Positions 34,919 through 44,230 of a stretch of DNA of 64,000 nt are shown here, in pieces. The notes under the pieces are model-generated. The model made no database searches. It was given only the letters and a program-made list of their open reading frames with translations, and had not been told where the DNA came from. Each line of letters starts with the position of its first letter. The stretch's first letter is position 1. A program made the translations under genes and the position numbers. The DNA comes from Ruminiclostridium josui JCM 17888 (GTDB lineage Bacteria; Bacillota; Clostridia; Acetivibrionales; DSM-1351), in contig NZ_JAGE01000001.1 in NCBI RefSeq assembly GCF_000526495.1, positions 186,001 through 250,000 of the forward strand. Reading direction: 5' to 3'.

Positions 34919-36448
34919 TTATAGTTTTATTCTGTCCATACTGCGATATTGTATAGCTTCGGCAATATGTTCAGAATTTATTTTCTCACTTGCATCCATA
35001 TCTGCAATAGTTCTTGCTACTTTTAAAATTCTGTCATAAGTACGAGCACTCAGCCCAAGTCTTTCAAATGCCATCTTAAGAAGGCTTGTCGTACTTCTAT
35101 CAAGTTCACAGTATTTTCTGATTAGTGCTGGCGTTAATTCAGAATTTGAATATATTCCTTGCCCCTTATATCTGTCATTCTGAATCCTCCTTGCCCGATT
35201 TACTCTTTCACGTATAACGGCAGATGTTTCTTCCTTGACTTCATTATTTAACTCATCGTATCTGACAGGATGTATTTCTGCGTGTATATCAATCCTATCC
35301 AGCAACGGCTGACTTAGTTTGCCAAGGTATTGTTGAACCATTTTGGGTGTGCAACTGCATTTATTTGACTGTTCCAGATAATAACCGCATTTACATGGGT
35401 TAGCTGCACAAATAAGAGTTGTTCTTGCAGGGTATGTTATACTTCCGTTGACTCTAGATATGGTTATCTCTCCATCCTCTAAAGGTTGCCTAAGCACCTC
35501 GATAGCATCTTTTTCAAATTCGGGAAACTCGTCCAAAAAGAGAACTCCATAGTGGGCAAGGCTAACCTCTCCCGGTTTGCACTGTTTCCCACCTCCTACA
35601 AGACTTACAGCTGATATAGTGTGATGGGGATTTCTAAAAGGTCTGTGGGTAACTAAAGAAGCATTTCTAGGCAAAAGACCTGAAATACTGTGTATTTTTG
35701 TTATTTGAACTGCTTCATCGAATGTCATATCAGGCAGTATTGATGGCAGCCTTTTTGCCAGCATAGTTTTTCCGCTGCCAGGGGAACCTATCATAAGCAT
35801 ATTATGGGAACCACATGCGGCTACCTCCATTGCCCTCTTTAGACTTGCTTGTCCCTTTACATCACTAAAATCCAAGCTGTCTTTTGTATTATGCATAAAT
35901 ATACTATCCACATCTATAAGATAGGATGGGATAATTTTATCACCATTGAGATGTTTTATAATGTCATCAAGATTTTTTACAGGTAAGATGTTTACACTTT
36001 TGAACACTGCTGCTTCATCGGAATTTGATTCAGGTACAATTACATTCTTTATGTCATTTGCAGCTGCACAGCAAACCATTGAAATGATTCCATCCACTGG
36101 TTTTATACTTCCATCCAGAGATAGTTCTCCTAAAAACATGTATGACGTTAAATCGGTATTTTTTATTATACCCGACGCTACAAGTATTCCTATTGCAATG
36201 GAAACGTCATACATTGCTCCTCCCTTCCTCAGACTTGCAGGAGCCAAATTTATTGTTATCCTCCTTACGGGAAAATCTATCCCGCTATTCTTAATAGCGG
36301 CTCTGACTCTTTCCCTGGATTCTCTTACAGCCATATCGCCAAGTCCTACTACGTCAAAACTGGGTATACCATTGCTTATATCCGTTTCAACGTCAACAAT
36401 ACAGCCGTCAATACCCAAAAGGGCACAGCTTTTTACTTTTGAGACCAT
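34919..36448 (-). CDS. comM: ComM/YifB family AAA+ ATPase
   Basis: ComM-type proteins are Mg-chelatase-like AAA+ helicases that help branch migration during transformation. The 509 residues comprise an N-terminal domain of Lon-protease fold (about 1-170), Walker A GSPGSGKTMLAKRLP, Walker B GVLFLDEFPEF, a Cys cluster (CAANPCKCG, then CSCTP) and a C-terminal lid domain (GLSARTYDRILKVARTIADM). The ATG follows GAGAGGATC. It is paired with dprA. Confidence 0.93.
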   Translation of the reverse strand: MVSKVKSCALLGIDGCIVDVETDISNGIPSFDVVGLGDMAVRESRERVRAAIKNSGIDFPVRRITINLAPASLRKGGAMYDVSIAIGILVASGIIKNTDLTSYMFLGELSLDGSIKPVDGIISMVCCAAANDIKNVIVPESNSDEAAVFKSVNILPVKNLDDIIKHLNGDKIIPSYLIDVDSIFMHNTKDSLDFSDVKGQASLKRAMEVAACGSHNMLMIGSPGSGKTMLAKRLPSILPDMTFDEAVQITKIHSISGLLPRNASLVTHRPFRNPHHTISAVSLVGGGKQCKPGEVSLAHYGVLFLDEFPEFEKDAIEVLRQPLEDGEITISRVNGSITYPARTTLICAANPCKCGYYLEQSNKCSCTPKMVQQYLGKLSQPLLDRIDIHAEIHPVRYDELNNEVKEETSAVIRERVNRARRIQNDRYKGQGIYSNSELTPALIRKYCELDRSTTSLLKMAFERLGLSARTYDRILKVARTIADMDASEKINSEHIAEAIQYRSMDRIKL

Positions 36449-36604
36449 ATAAAAGATCCTCTCATTATAATTTTTTTGAAATTTAGATGTAAATCAAATT
36501 TGAATATAACTTTAAGAAATTTAAAAAGACAAAATACTAAAAATTACAAGAAATGATATCATTCTATCAAATAAATTTTAACATAAAACTATAATAAAGT
36601 CAAA

Positions 36605-36635
36605 AAAACCCATCCATCAAAAATGAATGGGTTGT
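36605..36635 (-). terminator. Intrinsic terminator after nrdR
   Basis: On the minus strand AACCCATTCAT pairs with ATGGATGGGTT (one G-U pair) around a 5-base loop and is followed by seven T in the stem end and tail. It begins about 25 bp after the nrdR stop. The rest of the 212-bp gap to comM is AT-rich and shows nothing else. Confidence 0.8.
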
Positions 36636-36660
36636 ATTTTTATACAATCTATTCCTTATT

Positions 36661-37113
36661 TTAATCTCTAAGGAGTTTTCTAAGCTCGTCCATAAAAGTA
36701 TTTATATCCTTGAATTGCCTATAAACAGACGCAAATCTCACATAAGCAACTTCATCCATAGTTTTAAGCTTTGCCATAACCATTTCACCTATATCTTCTG
36801 TAGTTACTTCTCTTTGAAGTGAGTTATGCAGTTGTGATTCAATGCTTTCTACCATTTTCTCCAAATCATTTATAGAGACGGGCCTTTTCTCACATGCTCT
36901 CAAGAGTCCATTCATCAGTTTATCTCTATCAAAAGGCTGTCTTGACTTATCCTTTTTAATTACCATCAAAGGTAGACTTTCAACCTTTTCATATGTAGTA
37001 AATCTTCTATTACATTTTGTACATTCACGTCTTCTTCTGATAGCAGAGCCTTCATCTGTGGGTCTGGAATCAATAACCTTATCTTCTATAAAACCGCAAA
37101 ATGGACACTTCAT
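36661..37113 (-). CDS. nrdR: NrdR transcriptional repressor of ribonucleotide reductase
   Basis: NrdR senses ATP/dATP and represses ribonucleotide reductase genes. The 150 residues begin with a zinc ribbon (MKCPFCGF...[12 protein letters not shown]), followed by the ATP-cone ([20 protein letters not shown]...). Conserved [10 protein letters not shown] and VASVYRQF-type residues ([12 protein letters not shown]) are present. The ATG follows AGGAGG. Confidence 0.97.
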   Translation of the reverse strand: MKCPFCGFIEDKVIDSRPTDEGSAIRRRRECTKCNRRFTTYEKVESLPLMVIKKDKSRQPFDRDKLMNGLLRACEKRPVSINDLEKMVESIESQLHNSLQREVTTEDIGEMVMAKLKTMDEVAYVRFASVYRQFKDINTFMDELRKLLRD

Positions 37114-37203
37114 TTGTTTATATCCTCCTGTTGTAAAAGCAAGTGTTTTTATGCTTATTCCATTTTACCTTATTTGATAATATTTGTATACATACAGTAA
37201 CTA

Positions 37204-37473
37204 TCATTCTAAAAACTTTCTTACAATATTTTCATTGGTTTCAACAAGTATTATTTCGTCACCAACCTTAATTACATTTTCCCATGGAATTATGTATTCA
37301 TTGTCCTTTCCAAACATACCAAACATGCCAAACCATTTACCCGGTATAGGTACTACTATCCCCTCTATTCTTCCGTCATTGAGGTTTATTTCCACATCTG
37401 AAACCATTCCCAGACGTGTACCATCAGAAACGTTTATAACTTCCTTATCCTTCAAACTACTTGCTCTTCTCAT
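37204..37473 (-). CDS. YlmC/YmxH family PRC-barrel protein
   Basis: An 89-residue single PRC-barrel domain: SLKDKEVINVSDGTRLGMVS, DVEINLNDGRIEGIVVP, YIIPWENVIKVGDEIILVE. Members are conserved in spore formers next to sigG/sigE and are classed as sporulation proteins; the molecular role is not known. The ATG follows GGAGG. It lies between sigG and nrdR. Confidence 0.88.
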   Translation of the reverse strand: MRRASSLKDKEVINVSDGTRLGMVSDVEINLNDGRIEGIVVPIPGKWFGMFGMFGKDNEYIIPWENVIKVGDEIILVETNENIVRKFLE

Positions 37474-37493
37474 GTATTGACCTCCGCAATTTT

Positions 37494-37540
37494 AAAAAAA
37501 TTAGGACATATATTAATAATTATATGTCCTAATTTTTTTG
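37494..37540 (-). terminator. Intrinsic terminator after sigG (bidirectional)
   Basis: TTAGGACATAT (37501-37511) and its complement ATATGTCCTAA (37522-37532) enclose a 10-base loop, with A7 on one side and T7 on the other, so it can end transcription on both strands. It separates sigG from ymxH. Confidence 0.85.
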
Positions 37541-37568
37541 ATATGAAATATTTAACTCTTCATATTTA

Positions 37569-38342
37569 TTAAATGTATTTTTTCATATGCATTAATGCAG
37601 TCTTTTCAAGTCTTGATACCTGTGCCTGCGAAATTCCAATTTCATCTGCAACTTCCATTTGAGTTCTTCCTTCAAAAAACCTGAGATTAAGAATCAGTTT
37701 TTCCCTGTCATTTAGTTTTCGCATGGCTTCTTTCAAGGAAATTGTTTCAAGCCAGTTCTCGTCAATATTTTTGTCATCACTGACCTGATCCATTACATAA
37801 ATAGCATCTCCTCCGTCATGGTAAACAGACTCAAATAACGATATGGGGTCTTGAATCGCATCCAATGCAAAAACAATATCCTCTTTGGGAAGTTGAAGTT
37901 CCTGAGCCAGTTCTGCGATTGTAGGCTCTTTTGAATTTTTTGTAGTTAGTCTCTCCTTTGCCTGTAATGCTTTATATGCAATATCTCGCAAAGAACGGCT
38001 AACTCTTATGGAGTTATTATCTCTTAGATATCTTCTGATTTCACCGATTATCATTGGGACTGCATAAGTTGAAAACTTTACATTTTGACTTACATCAAAA
38101 TTATCTATAGCTTTTATTAAACCTATACAACCTACCTGAAACAAATCATCTACGTATTCTCCTCTATTATTAAATCTCTGAATAACGCTCAAAACAAGCC
38201 TGAGATTTCCTTTTATAAACTCATCTCTAGCAGAATTATCACCATTATGCATTCTTTCAAACAATACTTTTTTCTGTTCATTTGTAAGAACAGGAAGTTT
38301 AGATGTATTAACACCACATATTTCAACTTTATTGATAAGCAT
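37569..38342 (-). CDS. sigG: Sporulation sigma factor SigG (forespore)
   Basis: SigG directs late forespore transcription. The 257 residues start with the family's MLINKVEICGVNTSKLPVL, which contains the CsfB/SpoIIAB contact region, then region 2 (DDLFQVGCIGLIKAIDNFD, YAVPMIIGEIRRYLRDN) and region 4 (EVADEIGISQAQVSRLEK). It lies downstream of sigE as in other clostridia, with its own candidate forespore promoter. The ATG follows GGAGG. Confidence 0.97.
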   Translation of the reverse strand: MLINKVEICGVNTSKLPVLTNEQKKVLFERMHNGDNSARDEFIKGNLRLVLSVIQRFNNRGEYVDDLFQVGCIGLIKAIDNFDVSQNVKFSTYAVPMIIGEIRRYLRDNNSIRVSRSLRDIAYKALQAKERLTTKNSKEPTIAELAQELQLPKEDIVFALDAIQDPISLFESVYHDGGDAIYVMDQVSDDKNIDENWLETISLKEAMRKLNDREKLILNLRFFEGRTQMEVADEIGISQAQVSRLEKTALMHMKKYI

Positions 38343-38380
38343 ATAAAAAACCTCCAGAGCAATAATAACTGTGCAATATC

Positions 38381-38408
38381 ATTATTGCCATGAAGGTCTA
38401 TTTTATAC
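38381..38408 (-). promoter_or_regulatory. Candidate forespore (SigF/SigG-type) promoter of sigG
   Basis: Reading leftward, GTATA (38404-38408) is followed after 14 bases by GGCAATAAT (38381-38389), which fits the forespore SigF pattern GYATA...GGnnAnAAT though the spacer is at the short end. It ends about 38 bp before the sigG ATG, and sigG is a known SigF target in Bacillus. A GCAATAATA/TATTATTGC-like inverted repeat overlaps the -10 element. Confidence 0.45.
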
Positions 38409-38479
38409 TGAATCAGCATTCAAAATATTTTTCTTGAAACCCTTGACAATCTTGCTTTTGCGGGCTCAACGGCTTCTCT

Positions 38480-39211
38480 CTAGGTCATCCTGCTAATCTC
38501 TTTTTTCAGTCTGCTGATAATTCTTTTTTCAAGTCTCGAAATATATGATTGTGATATCCCCAACATATCCGCTACTTCTTTTTGGGTTTTTTCAACACCG
38601 TTTGAAAGACCAAATCGGAGTTCCATGATTTTCTTTTCCCTTACTGATAATTTTTTCATAGCTGCAGCAAGAAGCTCCTTATCAACCTCATCCTCAATAC
38701 TTCTATGAATCATATCATTATCAGTTCCAAGTATATCCGACAGTAATAGTTCATTACCATCCCAATCAATATTTAAAGGTTCGTCAATAGATATTTCTGC
38801 CTTAACCCTGTTATTTCTTCTCAAATACATGAGTATTTCATTTTCAATACATCTTGAAGCATATGTTGCAAGCTTAATGTTTTTTGAAGGATTGAAGGTA
38901 TTTATAGCCTTTATCAAACCTATAGTACCTATGGAAATCAAATCTTCTACTCCTACGCCCGTGTTTTCAAATTTTCTTGCAATATAAACAACTAGCCTGA
39001 GATTTCTCTCAATTAAAATACTTTTAACGCCATAATCACTTTGCTCAAGTTTATTAAGGAGGTATGTCTCCTCGTCTAAGGTAAGAGGAGGCGGTAAGGC
39101 CTCACTGCCTCCTATGTAATGTATTGGAAATACGCTCCCAATCTTAAATTTCCTTAATAGCGTTTCGTACTTAATTAGTAAGTACATCTTACACCTGGAT
39201 ACTAAATTCAT
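38480..39211 (-). CDS. sigE: Pro-SigE mother-cell sigma factor
   Basis: SigE directs early mother-cell transcription and is made as an inactive precursor. The 243 residues begin with a basic-hydrophobic pro-sequence (about 1-30) before [12 protein letters not shown], the region where SpoIIGA cuts. Region 2 ([21 protein letters not shown]) and region 4 ([20 protein letters not shown]) follow. The ATG follows GAAAGGGG. It lies 39 bp after spoIIGA, its protease gene. Confidence 0.97.
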   Translation of the reverse strand: MNLVSRCKMYLLIKYETLLRKFKIGSVFPIHYIGGSEALPPPLTLDEETYLLNKLEQSDYGVKSILIERNLRLVVYIARKFENTGVGVEDLISIGTIGLIKAINTFNPSKNIKLATYASRCIENEILMYLRRNNRVKAEISIDEPLNIDWDGNELLLSDILGTDNDMIHRSIEDEVDKELLAAAMKKLSVREKKIMELRFGLSNGVEKTQKEVADMLGISQSYISRLEKRIISRLKKEISRMT

Positions 39212-39250
39212 TTAGCTGTCCCCTTTCAAATATGTATATAGTAATTTAGC

Positions 39251-40150
39251 CTACGCAACCAGTTCCGGGCCAAGCAGTGCCTTGTACTTTTCATTCCTTG
39301 ACAGGGACCTGTTGTATATACCTACAATCACATTTTTTACATCCCTTTTTTCTTCTTCCTCACCAATTTCAATAAAATCAGGTTTAAACCCTATAAGCAT
39401 TCCATTTTCCTTTCCCAGTGAGCTAAAGGGTATCAATCTGAATCTTGAAAACCATTTCGAAGTTGAAATTGTTGTAGTTACACAGCTTAAATCATCTTCT
39501 TTTGAATTTTTAAATATATCCTTTATCTCTATGGGCAGTAGTTCTTCAAGAGCATTAAACTCCACAACCATTACAGGATTATTTGTTAATGGATCCTTTA
39601 ACGAGTTGCCTGTATCCACCAAAGCTGGAAACCCTATCTTTCTGTTATCAAAGGCAATCTTAACAGGTATTAGTAGATTTTCTCTGGTAAATTTACTTTG
39701 AATTACTTCCATAAATATTTTTATGATTATACCCACCGTAACAAGTGAAAAAAACATCAAACTCCATTTTGATTGTCCAAATACATAAACAATACCGTTT
39801 TTCACAAAACCTCCCTGATTGTTAAAAAACAAGAAAGCAAGGGCCGCACCGGCAAATATAAAAGTTGATATGTAAAAAATTACCAGTGTTTTAATAAATG
39901 TCATAATCTTTCTGGGAGAAAAGGTTACAGCAATTATAAAAAATGATAAAAGTATCTTTGCCAATGTTGTATAGAATACCTTTATATCTGGTTCAATAAT
40001 TATTATGCCAACATATAAGGCGCCTATTATTGCTCCAGAGAATAATCGCAAAGTACTAGTTCTGTATTTGGAAAACTTTGCAGTAACATATAGTATAAGA
40101 TAGTTAATAACTAAATTTTCAAGTATAAGAACATCCAAATAAATTTCCAC
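39251..40150 (-). CDS. spoIIGA: SpoIIGA pro-SigE processing protease
   Basis: SpoIIGA is a membrane aspartic protease that activates pro-SigE in the mother cell after a forespore signal. The 299 residues have five hydrophobic segments in the first half and a C-terminal protease domain with the catalytic Asp in PALVDTGNSLKDPLT. The start is GTG at 40150 with GAGG upstream. sigE follows directly. Confidence 0.95.
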   Translation of the reverse strand: MEIYLDVLILENLVINYLILYVTAKFSKYRTSTLRLFSGAIIGALYVGIIIIEPDIKVFYTTLAKILLSFFIIAVTFSPRKIMTFIKTLVIFYISTFIFAGAALAFLFFNNQGGFVKNGIVYVFGQSKWSLMFFSLVTVGIIIKIFMEVIQSKFTRENLLIPVKIAFDNRKIGFPALVDTGNSLKDPLTNNPVMVVEFNALEELLPIEIKDIFKNSKEDDLSCVTTTISTSKWFSRFRLIPFSSLGKENGMLIGFKPDFIEIGEEEEKRDVKNVIVGIYNRSLSRNEKYKALLGPELVA

Positions 40151-40233
40151 TTTAATACCTCACAATTACTAAAAGACCTGTACGGAAATTATATCTATTA
40201 AATTATTATTCAAGCCTTTATGTTTTTATGTTC

Positions 40234-40299
40234 ATTATACATAGTTAATTAACAAAAGTTTGTCAAAAAGAAATGTAGAAAAAGAATTTTCATTTGACA
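40234..40299 (-). promoter_or_regulatory. Candidate Spo0A-controlled spoIIG promoter
   Basis: Reading leftward, TTGACA (40261-40266) and TATAAT (40234-40239) both match consensus but stand 21 bases apart. The Bacillus spoIIG promoter has the same unusual 22-base spacing and needs Spo0A to work. Two TGTCAAA sequences, one base off the 0A box TGTCGAA, lie at 40261-40267 (plus strand) and 40293-40299 (minus strand), overlapping and upstream of the -35. It lies about 85 bp before spoIIGA. Confidence 0.6.
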
Positions 40300-40327
40300 A
40301 AATAGGTTTTCAAAATCTCTGAAAATG

Positions 40328-40357
40328 CAAAAAGCCCGTTGGAACTTCCAACGGGCT
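40328..40357 (-). terminator. Intrinsic terminator after ftsZ
   Basis: On the minus strand AGCCCGTTGGAA pairs with TTCCAACGGGCT and is followed by T5. It begins 36 bp beyond the ftsZ stop and separates division genes from the spoIIG promoter. Confidence 0.9.
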
Positions 40358-40392
40358 GTAAATGCGATAAATTAATCGAATTTATATTGTAA

Positions 40393-41535
40393 TTATTTAA
40401 ATCTGTTTCTTCTAAGAAAAGTGGGTATATCAAGTTCATTATCAAGAGACATTGAACCAGAAGAATTTTTCTCTTGGGAAGTCGAACCATAACTTCCTCC
40501 TTCAACAGGTGTTGAAGCATTTGCTTGCACTGGATTTTTAACTGCCTTTTCAGCAGGCTTCTCAGTCTTCTTTAGTATAGGACTAGTTTCAAAACCAGTT
40601 GCAATAACTGTTATCATAAGTTCATCCTTGAGATTGTCATCAATAACAGCTCCAAAAATTATATTTGCTTCGGGGTCAGCAGATTTCTGAACCAGTTCGG
40701 CAGCAGTATTTACTTCAAACAGTCCCAAATCAGGTCCTCCTGTAATATTTACAAGAACTCTCCTTGCTCCCTCAATTGATGTTTCAAGCAGAGGACTTTG
40801 AATTGCTTGTTTTGCTGCATCTTCTGCCCTGCTTTCACCGGATGCTCTTCCAACACCCATGTGAGCCAAACCTGAACTAAGCATTATTGTTTTTACATCG
40901 GCAAAGTCAAGATTTACCAATCCGGGAACTGCAATCAAATCAGAAATACCCTGTACACCCTGCCGTAATACATCATCAGCCATTTTAAAAGCCTCTACCA
41001 TTGTTGTTCTCTTCTCAACAACTTGTAGGAGCCTATCATTTGGAATTGTTACCAAAGAATCAACTGAATTTTTAAGGTTTTCTATACCTCTTTCAGCGTG
41101 CTGCATACGGGTTCTGCTTTCAAACATAAAAGGTTTTGTAACAACTGCTACAGTAAGAATACCCATTTCTCTTGCAAGCTGAGCTACAACAGGAGCTGCA
41201 CCAGTCCCAGTTCCACCGCCCATACCGGCAGTAACAAAAACCATGTCGGCACCCTTTATGGCTTGAGCAATCTCATCTCTGCTCTCATTAGCTGCTTTTT
41301 CTCCTATTTCAGGATTTGCTCCAGCACCAAGGCCCTTAGTAAGCTTATCACCTATCTGAATCTTTGTATTGGCTTTTGATAAAAATAATGCCTGCTTATC
41401 AGTATTAATCGCTATAAAATCCACGCCTCTTAATCCGGCTGCTATCATCCTGTTAACGGCATTGTTACCACCGCCGCCGCAGCCAACAACTTTAATTTGG
41501 GCAAAATGGTCCATGTCAATCTCGAAATCTAGCAA
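40393..41535 (-). CDS. ftsZ: FtsZ cell division GTPase
   Basis: FtsZ is the tubulin-like ring protein of division. The 380 residues contain the nucleotide-binding [16 protein letters not shown], the tubulin signature [16 protein letters not shown], the synergy loop [11 protein letters not shown] and the C-terminal peptide DIPTFLRR used by FtsA and other partners. The start is TTG at 41535 with GGGGG 7-8 bases upstream; an ATG seven codons on is the alternative. The 153-bp gap to ftsA shows no gene. Confidence 0.97.
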   Translation of the reverse strand: MLDFEIDMDHFAQIKVVGCGGGGNNAVNRMIAAGLRGVDFIAINTDKQALFLSKANTKIQIGDKLTKGLGAGANPEIGEKAANESRDEIAQAIKGADMVFVTAGMGGGTGTGAAPVVAQLAREMGILTVAVVTKPFMFESRTRMQHAERGIENLKNSVDSLVTIPNDRLLQVVEKRTTMVEAFKMADDVLRQGVQGISDLIAVPGLVNLDFADVKTIMLSSGLAHMGVGRASGESRAEDAAKQAIQSPLLETSIEGARRVLVNITGGPDLGLFEVNTAAELVQKSADPEANIIFGAVIDDNLKDELMITVIATGFETSPILKKTEKPAEKAVKNPVQANASTPVEGGSYGSTSQEKNSSGSMSLDNELDIPTFLRRNRFK

Positions 41536-41688
41536 TTTAAATCCCCCTTTAGCATTTGTAATAAAACTGGATGTGTATATCTATTAAATTCAACGGAATA
41601 AATTGTCTTATTGCATATATAACGTAGAAAAACACATAACAATACTATATATTATAAAAACAAATTAGGCAAGTTTTGATTTTATTAC

Positions 41689-42933
41689 CTAATAAAAAAA
41701 TTCTTTTAATGCATTTAAAGCCTTTTTTACAAATGAACTTTGCTTAGCTTTTTTTACAGGCTTTAAATCAGTTTTTTTACTGATAGAACTTGTGGTACTT
41801 GCTTCTCTTTCCTGTTTTCCTATATAACTGACTATACCTGCAGCAGTACAATATTGCAGACTAGATAAACTTCTAACTTTTGGCGATGCTACCCGTACAG
41901 GCGTATTAAATAGTTCATTTGCAATCTGTACCGCTCCATCCAATGCAGCTATACCGTTACCGGAAAGTACCACTCCTGCACCGTAATTTCCGGGACAGTT
42001 TTTTGAAATCAGATCAGAGCAAATGCTAAATATCTCATAAACTCTTGCTTCAATTACTTCTATAATATCTGAAACCTTAATATTCTTTTTAAAGCTCTCA
42101 CTGATATCGTTTACGGTTATATCCTGATCAAACTTAATAAGAGTTGTGGAAGCCAGTTGAAGCTGTCTCTTTATCTTTTCTGCTTCGGAATATGTAATCT
42201 TAAGAGCTATAGATAAGTCATTTGTTATATGATCTCCTCCAACAGGAATACACTTATTCATAACCAGCATCTCATTTTTGAAAACGCTTATCTCTGTTGA
42301 ACCTCCTCCAACATCAATAAGCACAACTCCCATTTCCTTTTCATCTGGAGCTAAAATGCATTCTCCTGCAGAAAACCCTTCTGGTATTATGCCATCAACT
42401 TTTAGACCTGCTTTTTCCATACTTCTTACAATATTCTGTATTGATATTACCTTTCCTATGACTACATCAAAATCTCCCTCAAGCTTTGTTCCCTTCATAC
42501 CTACAGGGTCGGTTATACCGTCATAACCGTCTACTATGTATTGTCTGGGAACAACATCAATTATCTCACTGCCTTCAGGTATATCTATAGTACCTGCAGA
42601 GTAAAGAAGTTTTTCTACATCGTTTCTTGAAATTTCTTTATTATCGCTGACAACAACAGTAAAATTCTTGTGATTTTTAATATCCACATGAAGTCCTGAT
42701 ATATTTACGTATGCAGTTACAACTTTGATTTCTGCCTGAGCTTCAGCCATTTTTACAGAATTTCTGATAGATGACGAAACCGCCTCAATATCTATAATGA
42801 TTCCTTTTTTAACTCCAGTACAAGGATCAGTTCCTTTACCTAAGACCTCTACCTCGCCCATGCTATTAATTTTTCCAATTACCGTACTTACTTTGGAAGT
42901 ACCTATGTCAATTCCTACAATGATATTCGACAC
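41689..42933 (-). CDS. ftsA: FtsA-family cell division ATPase
   Basis: FtsA is the actin-like protein that tethers FtsZ to the membrane. The 414-residue product has the phosphate-1 motif VGIDIGTSKVSTVIG, the SHS2 insertion (about 80-160), GVVLIDVGGGSTEISVF (phosphate 2) and a basic amphipathic C-terminus (SFVKKALNALKEFFY) suited to membrane binding. The start is GTG at 42933 behind GGGGGTC. It lies between sbp and ftsZ. Confidence 0.94.
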   Translation of the reverse strand: MSNIIVGIDIGTSKVSTVIGKINSMGEVEVLGKGTDPCTGVKKGIIIDIEAVSSSIRNSVKMAEAQAEIKVVTAYVNISGLHVDIKNHKNFTVVVSDNKEISRNDVEKLLYSAGTIDIPEGSEIIDVVPRQYIVDGYDGITDPVGMKGTKLEGDFDVVIGKVISIQNIVRSMEKAGLKVDGIIPEGFSAGECILAPDEKEMGVVLIDVGGGSTEISVFKNEMLVMNKCIPVGGDHITNDLSIALKITYSEAEKIKRQLQLASTTLIKFDQDITVNDISESFKKNIKVSDIIEVIEARVYEIFSICSDLISKNCPGNYGAGVVLSGNGIAALDGAVQIANELFNTPVRVASPKVRSLSSLQYCTAAGIVSYIGKQEREASTTSSISKKTDLKPVKKAKQSSFVKKALNALKEFFY

Positions 42934-42980
42934 CGAACTGACCCCCTAAAAAGTGTATCTTTAGTACTTTAAGCAACATT

Positions 42981-43350
42981 TTAATCTAAAATATCCTCTT
43001 TTACTATATTATCTTTTTTAAACACTTTATTCAATAGATATCTTCTAATTAAAGCAAAGTTTAAGAAAAGTCTGTTACCGAAGGCAAAAATGGCTGCAAA
43101 GTAAATTTGTATACCCAGTTTGTCCCCGATATAAGCAAGACCGGCAGCAAGTAACGCATTACCAAAAAATCCTGATAAGGAATATTCTCATCTCAAATTT
43201 TTTGTTTATTGAGGCAACTATTCCGCCAAAAACAGAGTCTAATGCAGCAAGTATGGCAACCGCTACATATGTAAAATACTCTGATGGTATTGTTATTGGT
43301 ATAAGCATTCCTGCAATTATTCCCAGAATTAATCCTAATATCGGTATCAT
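42981..43350 (-). pseudogene. sbp: Small basic membrane protein (Sbp, DUF1290), frameshifted
   Basis: The family protein of about 110-120 residues with three to four membrane segments stands between divIB and ftsA in many Firmicutes. From the ATG at 43350 (GGAGG 5 bases upstream) it reads MIPILGLILGIIAGMLIPIT...VASINKKFEMRIF and then meets a stop at 43159. One frame over, the rest of the protein follows: SGFFGNALLAAGLAYIGD, then YFAAIFAFGNRLFLNFALI, ending at 42981. The total of 370 bases is 3n+1, so one extra base lies near 43176-43182 (probably one C in TTCCTTATCAGG). It may be a mutation or a base-call error. Confidence 0.85.
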
Positions 43351-43385
43351 ATTAACCTCCATGAGCCGCAGTGTATGTATTTTAA

Positions 43386-44225
43386 TTATTCAGCCGGAGC
43401 AAAGAATGGATGGTTTCCTGTTGTGAAATCCAATGTTCCCTTTTGCTTGGCAGTAATATTATTAACAAATAACTGTCTGAAGAAACCTATTTTGTAATCC
43501 AAATCATCCATGTCACCAAACTTCACGGTAACTCTGTTTTCAAATACAGCTGTTACTGCACCAGGGTCTGACAAATTAACTGCTGTCAGCTTTTGGTACA
43601 GTTTCATTTTAGAATCCTTATCACTTTTAGTAAGTGCATTACAAAAATTCATTAAGTCATTTAGTGTATCTTTATTCTTAAATTTTAACTCTTGTCCAAG
43701 TTTAAAGCTATCCAACGAATTACCTATTATTTTGAAATATTTCTTTATTTCGTTTTGATTTGTAAGAACTTCCAACGCATAGCCCTGTTTATCAATCAAC
43801 AGGCTTGTCCCTTTGTTATCAAATATGCAAAAAGGCGTTCTCTCCGTCACCTTTATTTTTATTGACTTGGGTAAGGAAGGTCTTATACTGATAGAGCTAA
43901 TATACGGCATAGACATTGAAACTGCTTTTTCCTTGTCTCCAAATTTTAGAGTAAGCAGATTCTTTGGTTTCTCTCCAAGCATTTTAAACACATTCTGACC
44001 TGTAACAAGACCTGAACGCAGAATTATTTCATTTGCCTGGTATTTTTTATTTCCAGTAACCTTTATGTTATCTACAATAAAAAGTGAAGAACGGGCAAAT
44101 AAAACAACTGCCGTCACAATCAAAACAAATGTTAATAACTTTTTTAGCCTTCTTATTCTAAATCTGTATTTTTTTTTCTTTTTATCTTTTGTAGTTTTTA
44201 AATTTTTCTTTTGACTATTATTCAT
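43386..44225 (-). CDS. divIB: DivIB/FtsQ cell division protein
   Basis: DivIB is a bitopic membrane protein of the divisome. The 279 residues have a very basic N-terminal tail (KKKKYRFRIRRLKKLL), one membrane segment (about 30-50), a POTRA domain (FIVDNIKVTGNKKYQANEII) and an FtsQ domain (VTERTPFCIFDNKGTSLLIDKQGYAL). The ATG lies 5 bases after the murA stop, so it is cotranscribed with the murA C-terminal piece. Confidence 0.92.
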   Translation of the reverse strand: MNNSQKKNLKTTKDKKKKKYRFRIRRLKKLLTFVLIVTAVVLFARSSLFIVDNIKVTGNKKYQANEIILRSGLVTGQNVFKMLGEKPKNLLTLKFGDKEKAVSMSMPYISSISIRPSLPKSIKIKVTERTPFCIFDNKGTSLLIDKQGYALEVLTNQNEIKKYFKIIGNSLDSFKLGQELKFKNKDTLNDLMNFCNALTKSDKDSKMKLYQKLTAVNLSDPGAVTAVFENRVTVKFGDMDDLDYKIGFFRQLFVNNITAKQKGTLDFTTGNHPFFAPAE

Positions 44226-44230
44226 TTGCT

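Noticed and set aside
40290-40520. Open frame overlapping the ftsZ 3' end and its terminator
   Set aside because: It runs through the ftsZ terminator hairpin, has no ribosome site and no recognisable family.
43159-43210. Programmed frameshift in sbp
   Set aside because: The slip site would replace conserved SGF residues and no stimulatory structure is apparent; a one-base indel explains the data better.
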